This document shows positions 32,028 to 45,000 of a stretch of 64,000 bases of DNA, one piece after another; the stretch's first letter is position 1, and every line of letters starts with the position of its first letter. Below the pieces are notes generated by a model. That model saw only the letters and a list, made by a program, of their open reading frames with translations, was not told the DNA's origin and did not search any database. Source of the stretch: Flectonema sp. DT1601 (lineage: Eukaryota > Euglenozoa > Diplonemea > Diplonemida > Diplonemidae); NCBI GenBank assembly GCA_964019425.1, contig OZ025802.1, positions 930,001 to 994,000 on the forward strand. The letters are read 5' to 3'. Made by a program: the position numbers and the translations under genes.

Positions 32028-32374
32028 ACTATCAAATTTAATGCACTTTCTTTTTTTTCAATGACCTCATCTAACTATGTTTTTTATTTTTCTTTTCCCA
32101 CATCCCCCCTCATCAGATAACTTTAACCTTTATACAGCCCGGTACTGTCCTTTCTATATTCATGGGATAAAGACACTTGTATTGCCCACAGTGAGTGCAA
32201 AAAATTCATTTCCTCTACATACACTGAAGTACATTTTCTTCTGTTGTGGGTTTCGTTGTTTTCTTCTCTATTTGTTGCTTCCTTCACAATATTGTGATCG
32301 ATTCATTCTCACTTACAGTATTAGCAACCCTCTTTAACTTCATTAGCTTGTTGTTCTTGATCTTTGATTTTACT

Positions 32375-32416
32375 GCTCTCTTTTTTTTTCTCTCTCTCTC
32401 TCCCTCTCCCTCTCTC
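32375..32416 (+). repeat. CT-rich tract
   Basis: Pyrimidine-only low-complexity stretch (T run, then CT and CCCTCT units) about 0.6 kb before the gene B start. Confidence 0.9.
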
Positions 32417-32553
32417 AAATTTCATTTGTTAGCTTGTTTGCGTCATATGCACAAGTTACGAACAAAGAAAAAAAAAGAAAAAACTGAATGTTTTTTAAAA
32501 GCTGAACGTTTCTTTTTTAATTTTTTTTAATATTTTCATGTGGATGGAAGCTA

Positions 32554-32660
32554 TCGGACGGTGGCACAGCCGTCTGACTACTTCGCCTCACGGAATGCGT
32601 TGTTCATTCTGTGTCTTCCCTATTGAAGCTCTGAGCTTCTCAAGGAAAGCGTGCATTCTA
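32554..32660 (+). ncRNA. Stem-loop cluster with tRNA-like A box (candidate ncRNA or SINE relic)
   Basis: Three successive hairpins: 32554-32577 (8-bp stem with one G-T pair, 8-base loop), 32590-32612 (8-bp stem with one G-T pair, 7-base loop) and 32625-32639 (6-bp stem), the last possibly extended by TTCC/GGAA. TGGCACAGCCG at 32562-32572 fits the polymerase III A-box consensus TRGYNNARNNG, and a weak B-box-like GTTCATTC follows at 32602. It does not fold as a normal tRNA, as no 7-bp acceptor stem is present. Confidence 0.3.
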
Positions 32661-32790
32661 TGTTGAGGAAAATCTGCTCTGTGTGTATGTTTTGTATCAC
32701 CTGAAGAGTTATCTATTTCTTCCCCCCACACACAACAGGGTACAGACTATTAATTGAAGTGCAGGTATTCTTTTTAAATGTGTTTAGATC

Positions 32791-32874
32791 CTATTAAGTG
32801 ATTTCTTCAACCCCCCACAGAACGAGGATATCTCTCACACCCTCCCACGCCCTCATCCCGTATTTTCTTTTTAG
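32791..32874 (+). promoter_or_regulatory. Acceptor-like sites in the gene B leader
   Basis: Two pyrimidine-rich stretches end in AG at 32819-32820 (CCCCCCACAG) and 32873-32874 (CTTTTTAG), about 160 and 107 bases before the ATG. A similar one lies at 32737-32738. They could be the 3' ends of a 5'-UTR intron or trans-splice acceptors. Unlike them, the coding-region introns lack a pyrimidine tract next to the AG. Confidence 0.35.
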
Positions 32875-32980
32875 TTCCCTACAAAGGAACCCCCTCGTTA
32901 CCCCAACATCAAGGGCTGTTGTTTTTATAACTGAAAGCTCTCGTTTTGTGTGATAACAAAAAAAAACTCAAAACTAAAAA

Positions 32981-33031
32981 ATGAGAAGTTTCGGCTTCGT
33001 GTTAGCTGCTTTGTTACCGGTATGTCTGGCT
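32981..33031 (+). other. Signal peptide of gene B
   Basis: M-R-S-F followed by a hydrophobic core (GFVLAALLPVCLA) and a small-residue cleavage site, likely after Ala17. It sends the protein into the secretory pathway and agrees with the very high cysteine content of everything downstream. Confidence 0.9.
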
Positions 33032-36000
33032 GGTACGTACGAGCAGAATGTTCCGAAGAATGTCTTCAACGTTGATTGTCAAACGATCGTCTTTACTACC
33101 GGAGAGTGCGATTGTAACACAGTCATCCCTGGAGCATCAATTGATGTTGAAGAAGGATATGTTAACGGTAGAGACACATTGTCATGCCCAGCCTGTGCCG
33201 GACTGGGTATTCAGACTCAGTGGATCTCCGGAACTGGTGTCTTGAAGTTGACAGGTAATGGAAAAACCATCAACGACTTCGCCAAGGCAATCGACTCCAT
33301 AAACTTTTTGACGACTTCAGGAGATGGTAATTCGAGAAGAATTACTTACAACTATGGTCACGCTCTTTACACAAGTATTACTGGTCACTTCTACGAATAC
33401 TATCCAACTTCGGAGTGTTCCACCTCAGCGTGTCGTTGGGACGATGGTCAGGCGTCATGTGCCGATAAGAAACTTGATGTACTTGGGTTGGTTGGTTACC
33501 TCGCTACTATTACCAGTGCTGGTGAACGTGACATCACAAACGCCAAGATCCAAGGACACGGTTGGTTGGGAGGTTCAGATGTTGGTCGAGAATCAACTTG
33601 GAAATGGGTAACTGGACCAGAAGGATGTCCTCCTTATGACACCAGTGTCACTGGAGCACAACGTTCTGCATGTGACTTCGGATATCCACTTCCTGATACA
33701 AAAAATCCATGTTCTGGTCCAGATTGTAATGGAGGTACTTTAATGGGAACTGGAGCTAGTTGGTGGTTCCGCCGGTCAGCATTTGGAAACTGGGCAGGAG
33801 GCGAGCCGAATGAATACAGCAGACATTGCGGAGGAACGTGTTTCACTACCGGAGAGGATTTCTTGCATTTCTACGGCAACAATGGATTGTGGAATGATTA
33901 CCCACACAGACACAACAGTATCGATGGGTTTATGTGTGAGTGGGGAGGTGTTGGTGAGCTCTGCATGGACAGTGGTGATGTGTTCAAATCGTACGTCCTT
34001 GTTTCTGGATGTGACGGCTTTAAGTCGCAAGACAAGTGTGAAGCACACATTCCAGTTGGATCATGTGCCTGGGATATCAATACTGGATCATGTATTCCTC
34101 ATGGTTGTCACGTACACGAAGACGAGGCTCAATGTGGTCAGGATCCACTCTGTGATTGGGATCTTACTGTGTCACCAGCAGCATGTGTAGACAACAAGTG
34201 TGCTTCATCACACACCGATGTTAGTTCTTGTAATGGGGATCTTGTTTCTCCATGTCGATGGGACGATAACCAACCTGACGGTGCCCAATGTCAGCCACTC
34301 AACTGCGGTGACATTACCGACATGTGCACATGTACGAAACTAGGAAACTTGTGCCTCTGGGACCCATCATCAAAGACTTGCTTGGATCCTGATCAGAGTA
34401 CTTGCCCAGCTGCTGATGTTATATTTGTAGTACCAGGTACTAAACATGCTGGAACTCAATTTGGTACTCACACAAATGGATACTACGGATTAATGGAACA
34501 TCTGAGACACTGGACTTCATCAGCTCACATGGCTGGTGCTTCCGACTCCAACTACGGATTCCGTGCGGCGTATGTGACGTACGGAAGGAATGGAAAGTCG
34601 ATCACTGCATCTGACAGCACGGGCGCTCCAGCCACCTTCGACAACTGTAAGACGTGGGACCCAGTTACTGGAACTACCGGAAACAACGGAGGGTTCTCTA
34701 TGAACCCTCACGCTCTCAACATGGACATCAGTTTCTTGGAGAACTTCTACTGTCCTAACTGGGCTGGTAGTGGAAGCTATGCAGTCCCTGGTCTACAGAC
34801 TGCTTTGAGCAGTGTTCAGGCCGCCTCAGCAAACGGTCGTAAGAAGTACGTTTTCATTGTTGCTGAGTCGGAACTCAGCGACAGTTCCACGGACTTGGCC
34901 AACGTCGTTAACCAAATTAAGGCTGTGCCTGATACCGAAGTATTTGGAATTGTTCCTCGTGCGCTTCAGGGAAGTACTTCAACAGACGTTCAGGCTGAGG
35001 CAAAGTTGAAGCCGCTTGTGACATCTGACAAGCACATCGTGAACGTTGAGTTGGCGAATTTGGGAGATGAAGTTCTCTCAAAACTCTGTGACGCTTCGAC
35101 AACTTTCGGCAGCGTTATTTCTACGAAATCTGATGTCGGATGTCGCCAAAGGGACGAGACGGATTGTAAGGGTGCTCACCTTTGTCTGTGGGATATTTCG
35201 AATTCACCATCGTGTGTTAACAGTCCGTGCCTACAGAAGTGTACTGAGGTTGAATGTAATTCCCAGGCCGGTTGCCAATGGGATGCCGCTCTCGGTGTTT
35301 GTGAGAAGGATATTGTCGACTGCTCACTCCACAACGGTGACAAGGCTGCGTGTGAGAACAACGAGAACTGCGTTTTCGAACCAGTTTGGGCTGCCGCTGA
35401 TACTTGTGCAACCAACCCGTGTAGGGACTTGACTGATTCCACAAGTTGTGTTGCTGAGACGGAAACTGTATCGGCACCATGTGTTGATCCTCCTGGTAAC
35501 CCGGATTATTGTAAATTAAGTGTTTGTGAATATGATGATTCAAAGTCTCCGAAGTGTAATGTTAAGAAGTGTCTTCAGAAGGACCAGACGAAGTGTGAGG
35601 CTGAAGATGGATGTCTTTGGGAGCCACTCCAAACACCTCCGCCAACTGGACCACCATCGACTCTTGTGACGTACTGTGCTGAGAAGAAGTGCGACTACCC
35701 GAGTCAGCCGGCGTGCGTTGCGGATCCGAAGGGTCAGTGTCAATGGGACGATGGATCTCAAACATGTAAGGAACTTCCATGTGTTCACAACCCTGACGAG
35801 CTGACTTGTGACAATGATCCAGTGTGTCACTGGGATATTTCTACTAACCCACCAGGATGTATTGAGACTCCTTGTGGTAAGAACAAGAATCAAGGTGATT
35901 GTGAAGCTTCTGGTGACTGCATGTGGAACAACGATAACCCTGCGAAGCCTTACTGTGAAACATTGAACTGTGGAGAATTGAAGACTGCTTGTGAATGTCA

Positions 36001-39000
36001 GGAGTCTCCGCACTGCACATGGCACCAGGCTGGTCAGTACTCCCACTGTGTTGATCCACTGTACTCAACTTGCCCTGATTTAGATATTGGTTTCATTATT
36101 GATGGTTCAGGATCCATGTCTCTTCGGTTTGGAAACCATCCTCACGGATTCTTTGCTCTCATGAACATGCTTCAAGATTGGGTGAAGACTCTTCCACTTA
36201 CTGGTGAAGATCACACTGTTGGTGCTCAGTCAACTGTCAGAGGAGGAGGTTTCAGAGTTTCATTTATTCAGTTCTCAAAAGCTAATGCTTCTCCTGCTGA
36301 AGACCATCCAACGAACTGTGCTATTGGTGCTTGCACTGATGGTAAATTATCAGGTATGAGATCTGAGCTTCTCGGTGACATTCAGTGGCATGAGACGAAC
36401 TACCAGAGTCAGTGGACGTACATCCACGATGCGCTTTTGGATGTTGCGGAAAACACCTTTGACCCGCTTCACTCACCGGCACACAGAGAACACATTGTGA
36501 TCATTTTGGCTGACGGTGGTCTCACTGACTACGATGGTGATGCCTGCTCCTGGGGAATCTGTGGAATTTGCCCATGGGGATGTGATTCATCGTACAAACC
36601 TTCCTACAAGGCTATTCTTGACGATGGTTACGCAAAGTTAGTGGCCGACAACGTCACTGTTTTCGGTGTCGTAATCAGAAGATTCGCTTCTTCGAACTTC
36701 CAGGACCGGAACGCTGAGAACAAATTGAAGCCACTTGTTTCCTCACCTCGTGATGACCACTTTTTGAGTCTGCAAATGGATGAGATTCCTGACAAGCTTT
36801 TGAAGTCACTTTGTGATCCAAACAGCAAGTTCGGTGCCATCGTGGCACCCGCTGTCAACGTGGATCACTTCCCGTGTGCTTCATGGGGATACCGCGACGA
36901 GTGCATGTCTGATGAGACTTGTGAGTGGGTGACACCAAAACTGACAACTTGTGACGCTACCACCGGATGCCCTCAATTAAATTGCCAAGAGTTACCAATT
37001 CATTACCGAGGAATCTATGAATGTAATAAATGCAGATTAGCTCGTACCGTTATCACTTGCGGAGCCAATGTGGCGTCTTCCATTGTGGGAACCTGTCGTC
37101 AGACTGCCTGCATGGCATGCTGTAACAGCACTTGCTGTGATGCGAAACCGGAGTGCTCATGGAACACAACTGATTCTACGTGTACCCGCGATGTCTGCGA
37201 ACACCCGAACAAGGACGACTGCGAGAACGATGCCAACAACCTTTGCAAGTGGGACCCTGTGACAAAAGATTGCAGCAAGAAGGAGTGCGAGGCGACGTTT
37301 GAGCAACACAAGTGCGCAGCTAACCCTGAGTGCTTGTGGGACGCTGGTGTAGATCCTCCGGTGTGTCTGCCAATTCCGAAGTGTGATACTTACACTGCTG
37401 AGGCACAGTGTGTTACTGATGTACAGTGTACTTGGAATTGTACTGATTCGGATTGCAGATACACGCTCTGTCCGTTTGCGAATGAAGTTGACTGCCTGTC
37501 ATCAACTGACTGCGAGTGGAGCGGTACCATTTGTGTTGAGAAGCCGTGCCGCTACAACACCAGCAGTGAATGTGCCGCTGGATGTGACCCAAACTGCAAG
37601 TGGGACAACAAGACGAGCACTGAGCACTGCAGACAGGATCACTGCAAGAAGCATGCTGGCAACCCAGCCTGTGATAAGGATCCACGTTGTCACTGGAGTG
37701 GTACAACTTGTGATGAAGACTATTGTGCTGATTACGATAACGATGAAGTTGAGTGCAAGGATGACCCAAGATGTACTTGGAGTAAAGACGCATCACTCGG
37801 ATGTGTTTTGACGAACTGTTCAAAGGACCACGGGATCCCATCAACAGCTTCGTGTGCTCCTGATGTGAACTGTAAACCAGGTACAGATGCTACTGGTGAC
37901 TACTGTGAACCAACTCAGTGTCATGATTTGGATTCATGTGAGTGTCCACAGAAGGCTGGATGCTACTGGGATCCAAATGGAGGAGCCACCAACTCTGGAG
38001 AATGTAAGGAGGATGCTGGCAGTCTTTGTCCTGACTTGGATGTCGTGTTCTTGCTCGACGGTTCTGGTTCGATGAGCGCTCGCTTCGGATCTCATCCCCA
38101 TGGATACCAAGGTATGATTGAAGTACTTAAGGATTGGGTAAACACTATACCTCTTACTCATGAACCTGCTCATACTACATCAACTGTTACTGGTGGAACA
38201 TTCCGACTTGCATTCATCCAGTTTGCTAAGACTTCTGAGTACTGGGCATGCAAGAATGATGGATCTGGATGTAACAGAAACACTTGGGGATGCAGGAATC
38301 CGGATGTTTCACAACTTCCTGGTGCAAAGTGCGCGGATGGTACTTTCTCAGGAGATTTAACTGAGCTTCAAAATGATTTGACATGGCACGAGAGGAATTA
38401 CATGGGTTCGGTCACTTACATGTCAAAGGCTTTGGAAGATGCTGTTCAGGTATTTGATGACTCTCCTGCAAACAGAAAGCATGTTGTTGTTATTATTACC
38501 GATGGTTCTTTAAATCCTAGAAGTCGTCAATCTAGAGAAATTCCTCCTCTCCGTGCTCAGTTAGACGCGAAGGATGTCATCACGTTTGGTGTTGTCGTCA
38601 GAAAGGGGCAATCGCACACGAAGGCTGATCTCGATGCTGAGGCCACGTTGAAGCCGATTACTAGCGACCCTCATGATGATCATTTTGTAAACGTTCCACT
38701 TGATGACATGTTGGATCACGTGTTTAAAGACTTTTGTGATCCAGCGAGTCCATTTGGTAAGGCTGTGTCTACTGGAGGAACACGTGCTGCAGTCCTGCCG
38801 TGTTCGAAGTGGGGTTTGGAGTCTGAGTGCCACGCTGACGCAAGCTGTGAGTGGACGTCGGCCTTGCCAGCAACTTGTGTCAAACCTAGTGGATGCAAGA
38901 ATCTGAACTGCCTGGAACTCTCAGGGACTCAAGCTCAGGCATACACCTGTGAGCAGTGTGTTCTGGTTGGTTCAGTTGTGACCTGCAGTGCTGGGACTAA

Positions 39001-42000
39001 GAATACTGGCACTGGACAGTGTCTTCAATCTGATTGCTCAACTGCTTGTATTGTGTCCACTTGTGCCAACAAGAACGGATGTGTTTGGAATGGTGGCCTC
39101 TGTCAGGAGGAGCAATGTGACTACGCCAACCGCACTGCTTGTGAGAACGACGCAATCTGCAAGTGGAACACCACCAAATCACCTGAGGAGTGTGAGAAGA
39201 AGCAGTGCACTCACTTTGCTGCTGGACCTTGCAATGGTGACAAGAACTGTACTTGGGATGATGCTACTCAGAAGTGTTATCCAAACAATCCAGAGTGTGA
39301 TAAAATCAAAAATGATGCTTTGTGTTTGGCTGAACCATCTGGCAAGTGTACCTGGAACTGTATCACTGACGGGTGTGAAGTTAAAAAGTGTGTCTACACA
39401 TCGAGTGTTGACTGTACAAGAATTGCCAGCTGCCAGTGGGACAACGCGGGACAAGTTTGCCAGGAAAAGCATTGCGTCTGGACTAAGGAGAATGAGTGCA
39501 ACGCTGATGCAGTCTGTAACTGGGAGAACAACAACTGTGTTGTGAACGACTGCTACCAACACGGAACTGAATTGTTGTGTGTTCAGGATGACAAGTGCGA
39601 ATGGGATACCGCAAACTGTGGAATCTGTAATGAGAAATACTGCCAGAAGTACAACAACAAGGCAGCCTGTGACAGTGACATCAAAAATGAGTGTCGCTTT
39701 GACGATGCTACGCAAAGCTGTGTCGACAAGAACTGCGTGGACTACAACAACGGTGCGTTGTACTCAGCGGGAGCTTCTTGTCCGTGCAAGAGTGATGCCA
39801 CTTGTCAATTTGACACGACGACCACGCCTCCGCTGTGCAAGGCGACGGAATTCGAGAACTGTCCGAACCTTGACATAGCCATCACCTTTGATGGATCGTG
39901 TTCAACAAACAATGCTTTTGGTCAACATCCGTCAGGATTTGAGGGAATGTTGGCAGCTGTGCACGATTGGATTGTCACCGCACCACTTACCGGAGAAGCT
40001 GCTGGAAAGACCTCGACCGACACCAACGGTAGAATGAGACTTGCCATCAACCAGTACTCTTCCCAAGTTCACGTTGCTGACTGTCCTAACTGCGCGTGTG
40101 ACAACCTCGACTTTCCGATCAACGGAGTGAACACGACCAAGTGTGGTAAGCTTTCTGGTGACTTGGGTGAACTAAAGCAGGACTTGGGCTGGCACGCATC
40201 TGCTGCGGGCAAGGCCACCCAGACTTGTGAGTCTCGCCTGAAGCCAGTCGAAGAGTTCGCGACTGAAGTATTTAAGCAGTCACCATCAACCAGAATGAAG
40301 ATATTGATTGTCGTTACTGACGGTGTCATGACTGACAAGGATGAACTTGCTACAACCACTGCTGCTCTCGTTGCCCAGGGAGTTAAGATCTTTGCTGTCA
40401 ACGTCATGAAGGGGGCGTCCGCGACCAACACCGACGATGTTGCGTTGGCGTCTCTCGAATCGAAGATCGTCACGACGCCGGCGGCGCAGAATGCGCAGGG
40501 TTCGGACTTGGACTCCCTTTCGGAGTTGTTTGACACCTTCTGTGATCCAAGTGGTAAGTGGGGAGCTACTGTTACTGCGGGTACAACGGGAACGACTCAG
40601 GTGAAGAAGTGCAGCGATCTCACGACGGTCCTCCTCTGTGACGCTAAGCTGACATGTGATTGGGATGGAACTTCTCTGCTTTGCGGAGACCACGCATGTT
40701 TCACTCACTGTAATGAGACAACTTGTCTTTCGGATCCTCAGAACACTTGCAATTGGAATGCCACTTCCCAGTCCTGTGAAAAGATTCCGTGTGACGAGGT
40801 GACAAAACAAGATGAGTGTGAGAAGCACACGGAGTGTACTTGGGACGTAACAAAGTCACCTCAATGTACTGAAGATCCATGTCCAGCTAGAACTGAGGAT
40901 GCTTGCATTCAGTTGAATGGATGCCAATGGGCAACTGACCCAGCCCCTGCGAAGTGTGAACCTATCCCATGTAACTTTGGAAACGACTCTGTGGCGTGTA
41001 ACGCGGAGCCAGGGTGTGAATTCGACGACGTCTGTCCTGATGCGGTAGACCAGCTTTGCAGATTGAAGCCGTGCGCTCAGGACAAGCACTTGACTCTGGC
41101 CGGATGTCAGGCTGATCGCCTTTGTGTTTGGAACTCAAGCAACCAATGCGAACAGGCAGCTTGTGTTCAATACCCAGATGAGAAGTGTTGTGACCATTAT
41201 TCTAACTGTCATTGGGATGTTAGTCAGTCTCCAGCAGTTTGCTCAGAGAAGTATTGTCCAAGGACTCACGACAACCAGGTTGAGTGTGACAAGGATACGA
41301 AATGCATGTGGAACTCAACTGACGGTACCTGCATTGAGAAGAACTGTGTCGAACTGGAAGAGTGTCGGTGCAGAGCTGACGCTGAGTGCTTTTGGGATCA
41401 TCAGCACCACACTCCTCACTGTTCAGACTCAAAGTTCGGAGAGTGTCCTGTTTTGGATGTCGTCTTTTTGATTGACGCCTCAGGTTCAATGGGATGGAGA
41501 TTCGGAAGACATCCAAATGGTTTCTACGCCTTGATGGAGATCTTTCGTGACTGGATGATGACCGTTAGTCTTACTGGTGAGAAGGGTGGTGAAAACAAAC
41601 TTGGAACAGTCGACGGTATCAGAATTGGTTTTATCCAATTTTCTGGTTCCAACCCGCGTTGGTGGCGAAGAGGATCCGCATGGGCGAAGAAAACCCCAGC
41701 GAACACGGGAACTGGCGGTCGTCTCTCTGGTGACCGTAACGAGTTGCATGCTGACATTGATTGGCATGAGAATAAGTTTTACAGATGGGGGACGATGATC
41801 GAAAAGGGGTTGACCATGGCCGGTGATGTGTTCGATGCTGCTCACGCCACCAATGGAAGAAAGAGAATATTGATCATCATATCTGATGGTAGAATTTTTG
41901 ATCCGTCAAAGCTCGCTAACGCGCGTAAGGTTCTTAATCAGGAGAATGTTCAAACTTTTGGTGTCGTAATCAGAAGACAGGCTGCACACACGAAGGCTGA

Positions 42001-45000
42001 TCGTGACGCTGAGAGTACTCTGAAGCCAATCACTTCGGATGTTCACGATGAGCACTACATGAACATTCAGATGGATGAGGTCAGAACAGACATGCTTGAC
42101 TTGCTCTGTGATCCAAATGGTCCTTGGGGACACTTAATCGTTGATCAAACAAAGACTCAGGCTGGTGTTCACAGGCCGTGCACTCATTACCAGGGTAACG
42201 CTCAGACTTGTGCTGCAGACCCTGGATGTATCTTCTCCCCTACCACAAACTTGTGTGTTGACTCTCCATGTTCCCATCACTGTGGTGAAGTACAGTGTAC
42301 CGCTGATAACGTTAACTTGTGTGTGTGGAACTCTACAACTGGTGACTGTTGGAAGGACACGGAGTGTGCACACACAACGAAGAACACTTGTGAAGGAGAC
42401 AGGGTTGGATGTAACTGGGACGACACTCGCGATCCTAAATGTGAGAAGACTCCTTGCACTTATGACTCTGAGACTAATTGTTTATTAGATCAAACGTGTG
42501 AATGGACTACTGACCCAGTTACTGCTGCTGTAGGATGTACACCTATCAAGTGTTTATACAATGACAGCTCTACTTGTGGTAATGATCCTGAGTGTGAGTG
42601 GAGGACTAACATCTGTACTGGTACTGTAGACTGTGAGGAGAAGAAGTGTACTTTCACATCTCAAACAGTGTGCCTGAAAGACCCTGCCTGTGAGTGGGAG
42701 AACAGCAAGTGTCAGACTCAACCATGCGCTCATTATTTAGAAGAATCTTGTTGTGACAAGGTTGATGAGTGCAAATGGGATGTGACGACTACTCCAGCAG
42801 TGTGTGATGAAGCCAAATGCCCAAAGTACCCTGACCCAACTCAGTGTAACGCTGACACTGAGTGCTTCTGGACTGCTAACGCGACAGGTGTTGAGAAGTG
42901 TCTGCCACTTGACTGTTCGAAACTTACAGACAGGTGTGGGTGCGACTCAAACCCAAAGTGTTACTTCAAACCAACTCCAACTGGAGGTATGTGTACCGTT
43001 GTAGAGTTCGGAGAATGTCCAACTCTTGACATTGCTATTATTATTGATGGTTCGGGTTCCATGGGATGGAGATTTGGTAAACACCCACACGGATTCTATG
43101 CCCTCATTGAAGTCTTGCGTGACTGGGTTGTCACTCTGCCGCTGAACGGAGAGTCTGGATCAGTTGGAATAAACAGCAAGAGAAACAATGGAGGTGTTCG
43201 TGTTGGTTTTATTCAATTTTCAGGAAAGTACAGAAGGTCTGAGGCTAAAACCTCAACTCCAAGTGTTGGTACTGGAGGTAGACTGTCAGGTATCAACAAG
43301 GAGCTTCAAGATGATCTTGACTGGCATCACAACAACTTTTACAACAAGGGAACCTACATCAAGAAGGGTCTGGAACTTGCTGTTGACATGTTCCACGACA
43401 GTAGAATGGATGACGACAGGCAGCGTGTTTTGATTATCTTCGGTGACGGTCAGATTTTCGATAGGACGCAGCTTGCTGCTGCTCGGTCCGACCTCGACAA
43501 GGAGGAAGTTCAAGTATTTGGTATCGTTTTGAGAAGACAATCCCAGCACACGAGGTCCGATTTAAATGCTGAGAGGACGTTGAAGCCAATTACTTCCGAC
43601 CCTCACGATGAGCACTTTGAAAACGTTCTGATCGATGAAGTAAGCTCCTTGATCAAGGATATCTGTAACCCTAATGGACCGTGGGGACATTTAATTGTCA
43701 ACCACATCCCAACACCTACCACTGGTCATCACTTACCATGTCCTGACTACAAGGTCCAGGCCAACTGTGTGGGAGATCCGGGTTGTGTTTGGTCCGATGC
43801 TGGTATTGCGTGTGTCAATTCACCTTGTTTATTGCATTGTGACTCGACAAACTGTACCCTCGCTGCTGCTTCTCACAACTGCTCATGGAATGCAACTGCT
43901 GGGGAGTGTTTCAAGGAACCGGTGCCAGATTGCCACTGCAAGTTCGACACCAACGACGATACCTACAACAAGCAAAAGTGTGATGCCAACGCGGAGTGCT
44001 TCTGGAACGCCCCACTTTCGAAGTGTGAGGTTGACGAGTGCAGTGCGAACAATGCCGGAGCAGTCTGTGCTGCAGCTGGACAGACGTGCACTGATCCTAA
44101 CAAGGAGCCGTGCAGCTTACATGATTGGACTTGCGAGTGCACACCTCCTGCTACTGGATCCAAAGTGGCTGATGTCGCTGAATGTGTTCTCGATGAGTGT
44201 ATCGTAATGGGATGTCCAACATGTGCTAATGGTACCTGCCCAACTGGACAGACTTGTAAGGATCCAAATCCATCAGCTTCTTCAACAAATGATTGGATGT
44301 GTGAATGTGATGATCCAGCAACTGGAAGTGCTATCATCGGAGTTGCTGATTGCAAGATCGATGAGTGCACCTACGACTGCGCATCATGTGAAAAGAACAC
44401 ATGTGCAACTAAAGGTCAGAGTTGCCTGGACCCCGACCAGTCGTCAACGTCGTTGAATGACTGGATGTGTGTTTGCGCGCCACCTGCTACAGCTAACAAG
44501 ACGGTGGGCCTCGCTGACTGTAGGTTCAACGAGTGCGACCTCGTCACTGTTTGTGATGCCAATGGACAGAAGTGTGTTGATCCAGATCTCGAGAAGAAAG
44601 ACGACTGGAAGTGTGTTTGCAAGGACCCTGCCGTGGGAGCGTCGATCGGCAAGCCAGCGATCTGCGTTTTGAATGAGTGCAACACAACTTGTGCCACTTG
44701 TGCCAACGACACATGCACATCCCAGAACCAGGTTTGTGATGATCCAAACAAGTCTGAGACAAGCACCGGTGACTGGACTTGTACTTGTGTCCCCCCGGCA
44801 ACAGGCCAGGCTACCGGAAATAACGCTGATTGTCTGATTGATGAGTGTACCTACACGTGTCCAACATGTGCGAACACCACCTGCAGTGACGACAGTCAAG
44901 CCTGTCTTGATGCCGACAAGACTTCTACTTCGCTCGGGGACTGGGAGTGCATCTGTCCTCCACCGTCTAACGCAACTCAGCTAACGGGGATTGCTAACTG

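Larger units (their letters stand above)
28973..32980. other. 4.0-kb spacer between the gene copies, no gene seen
   Basis: AT-rich, dominated by T runs on the + strand. Short open frames here have no recognisable protein features and arise from T- or A-rich sequence. The parts that can be described are listed separately: polyadenylation signal, hairpin, T tracts, microsatellites, two decayed repeats, stem-loop cluster and acceptor-like sites. It must contain the end signals of gene A and the promoter or leader of gene B. Confidence 0.8.

Noticed and set aside
33020-33025. GTATGT inside the signal-peptide coding sequence as an intron donor
   Set aside because: The frame stays open and codes a complete signal peptide and domain across it; no intron is needed.
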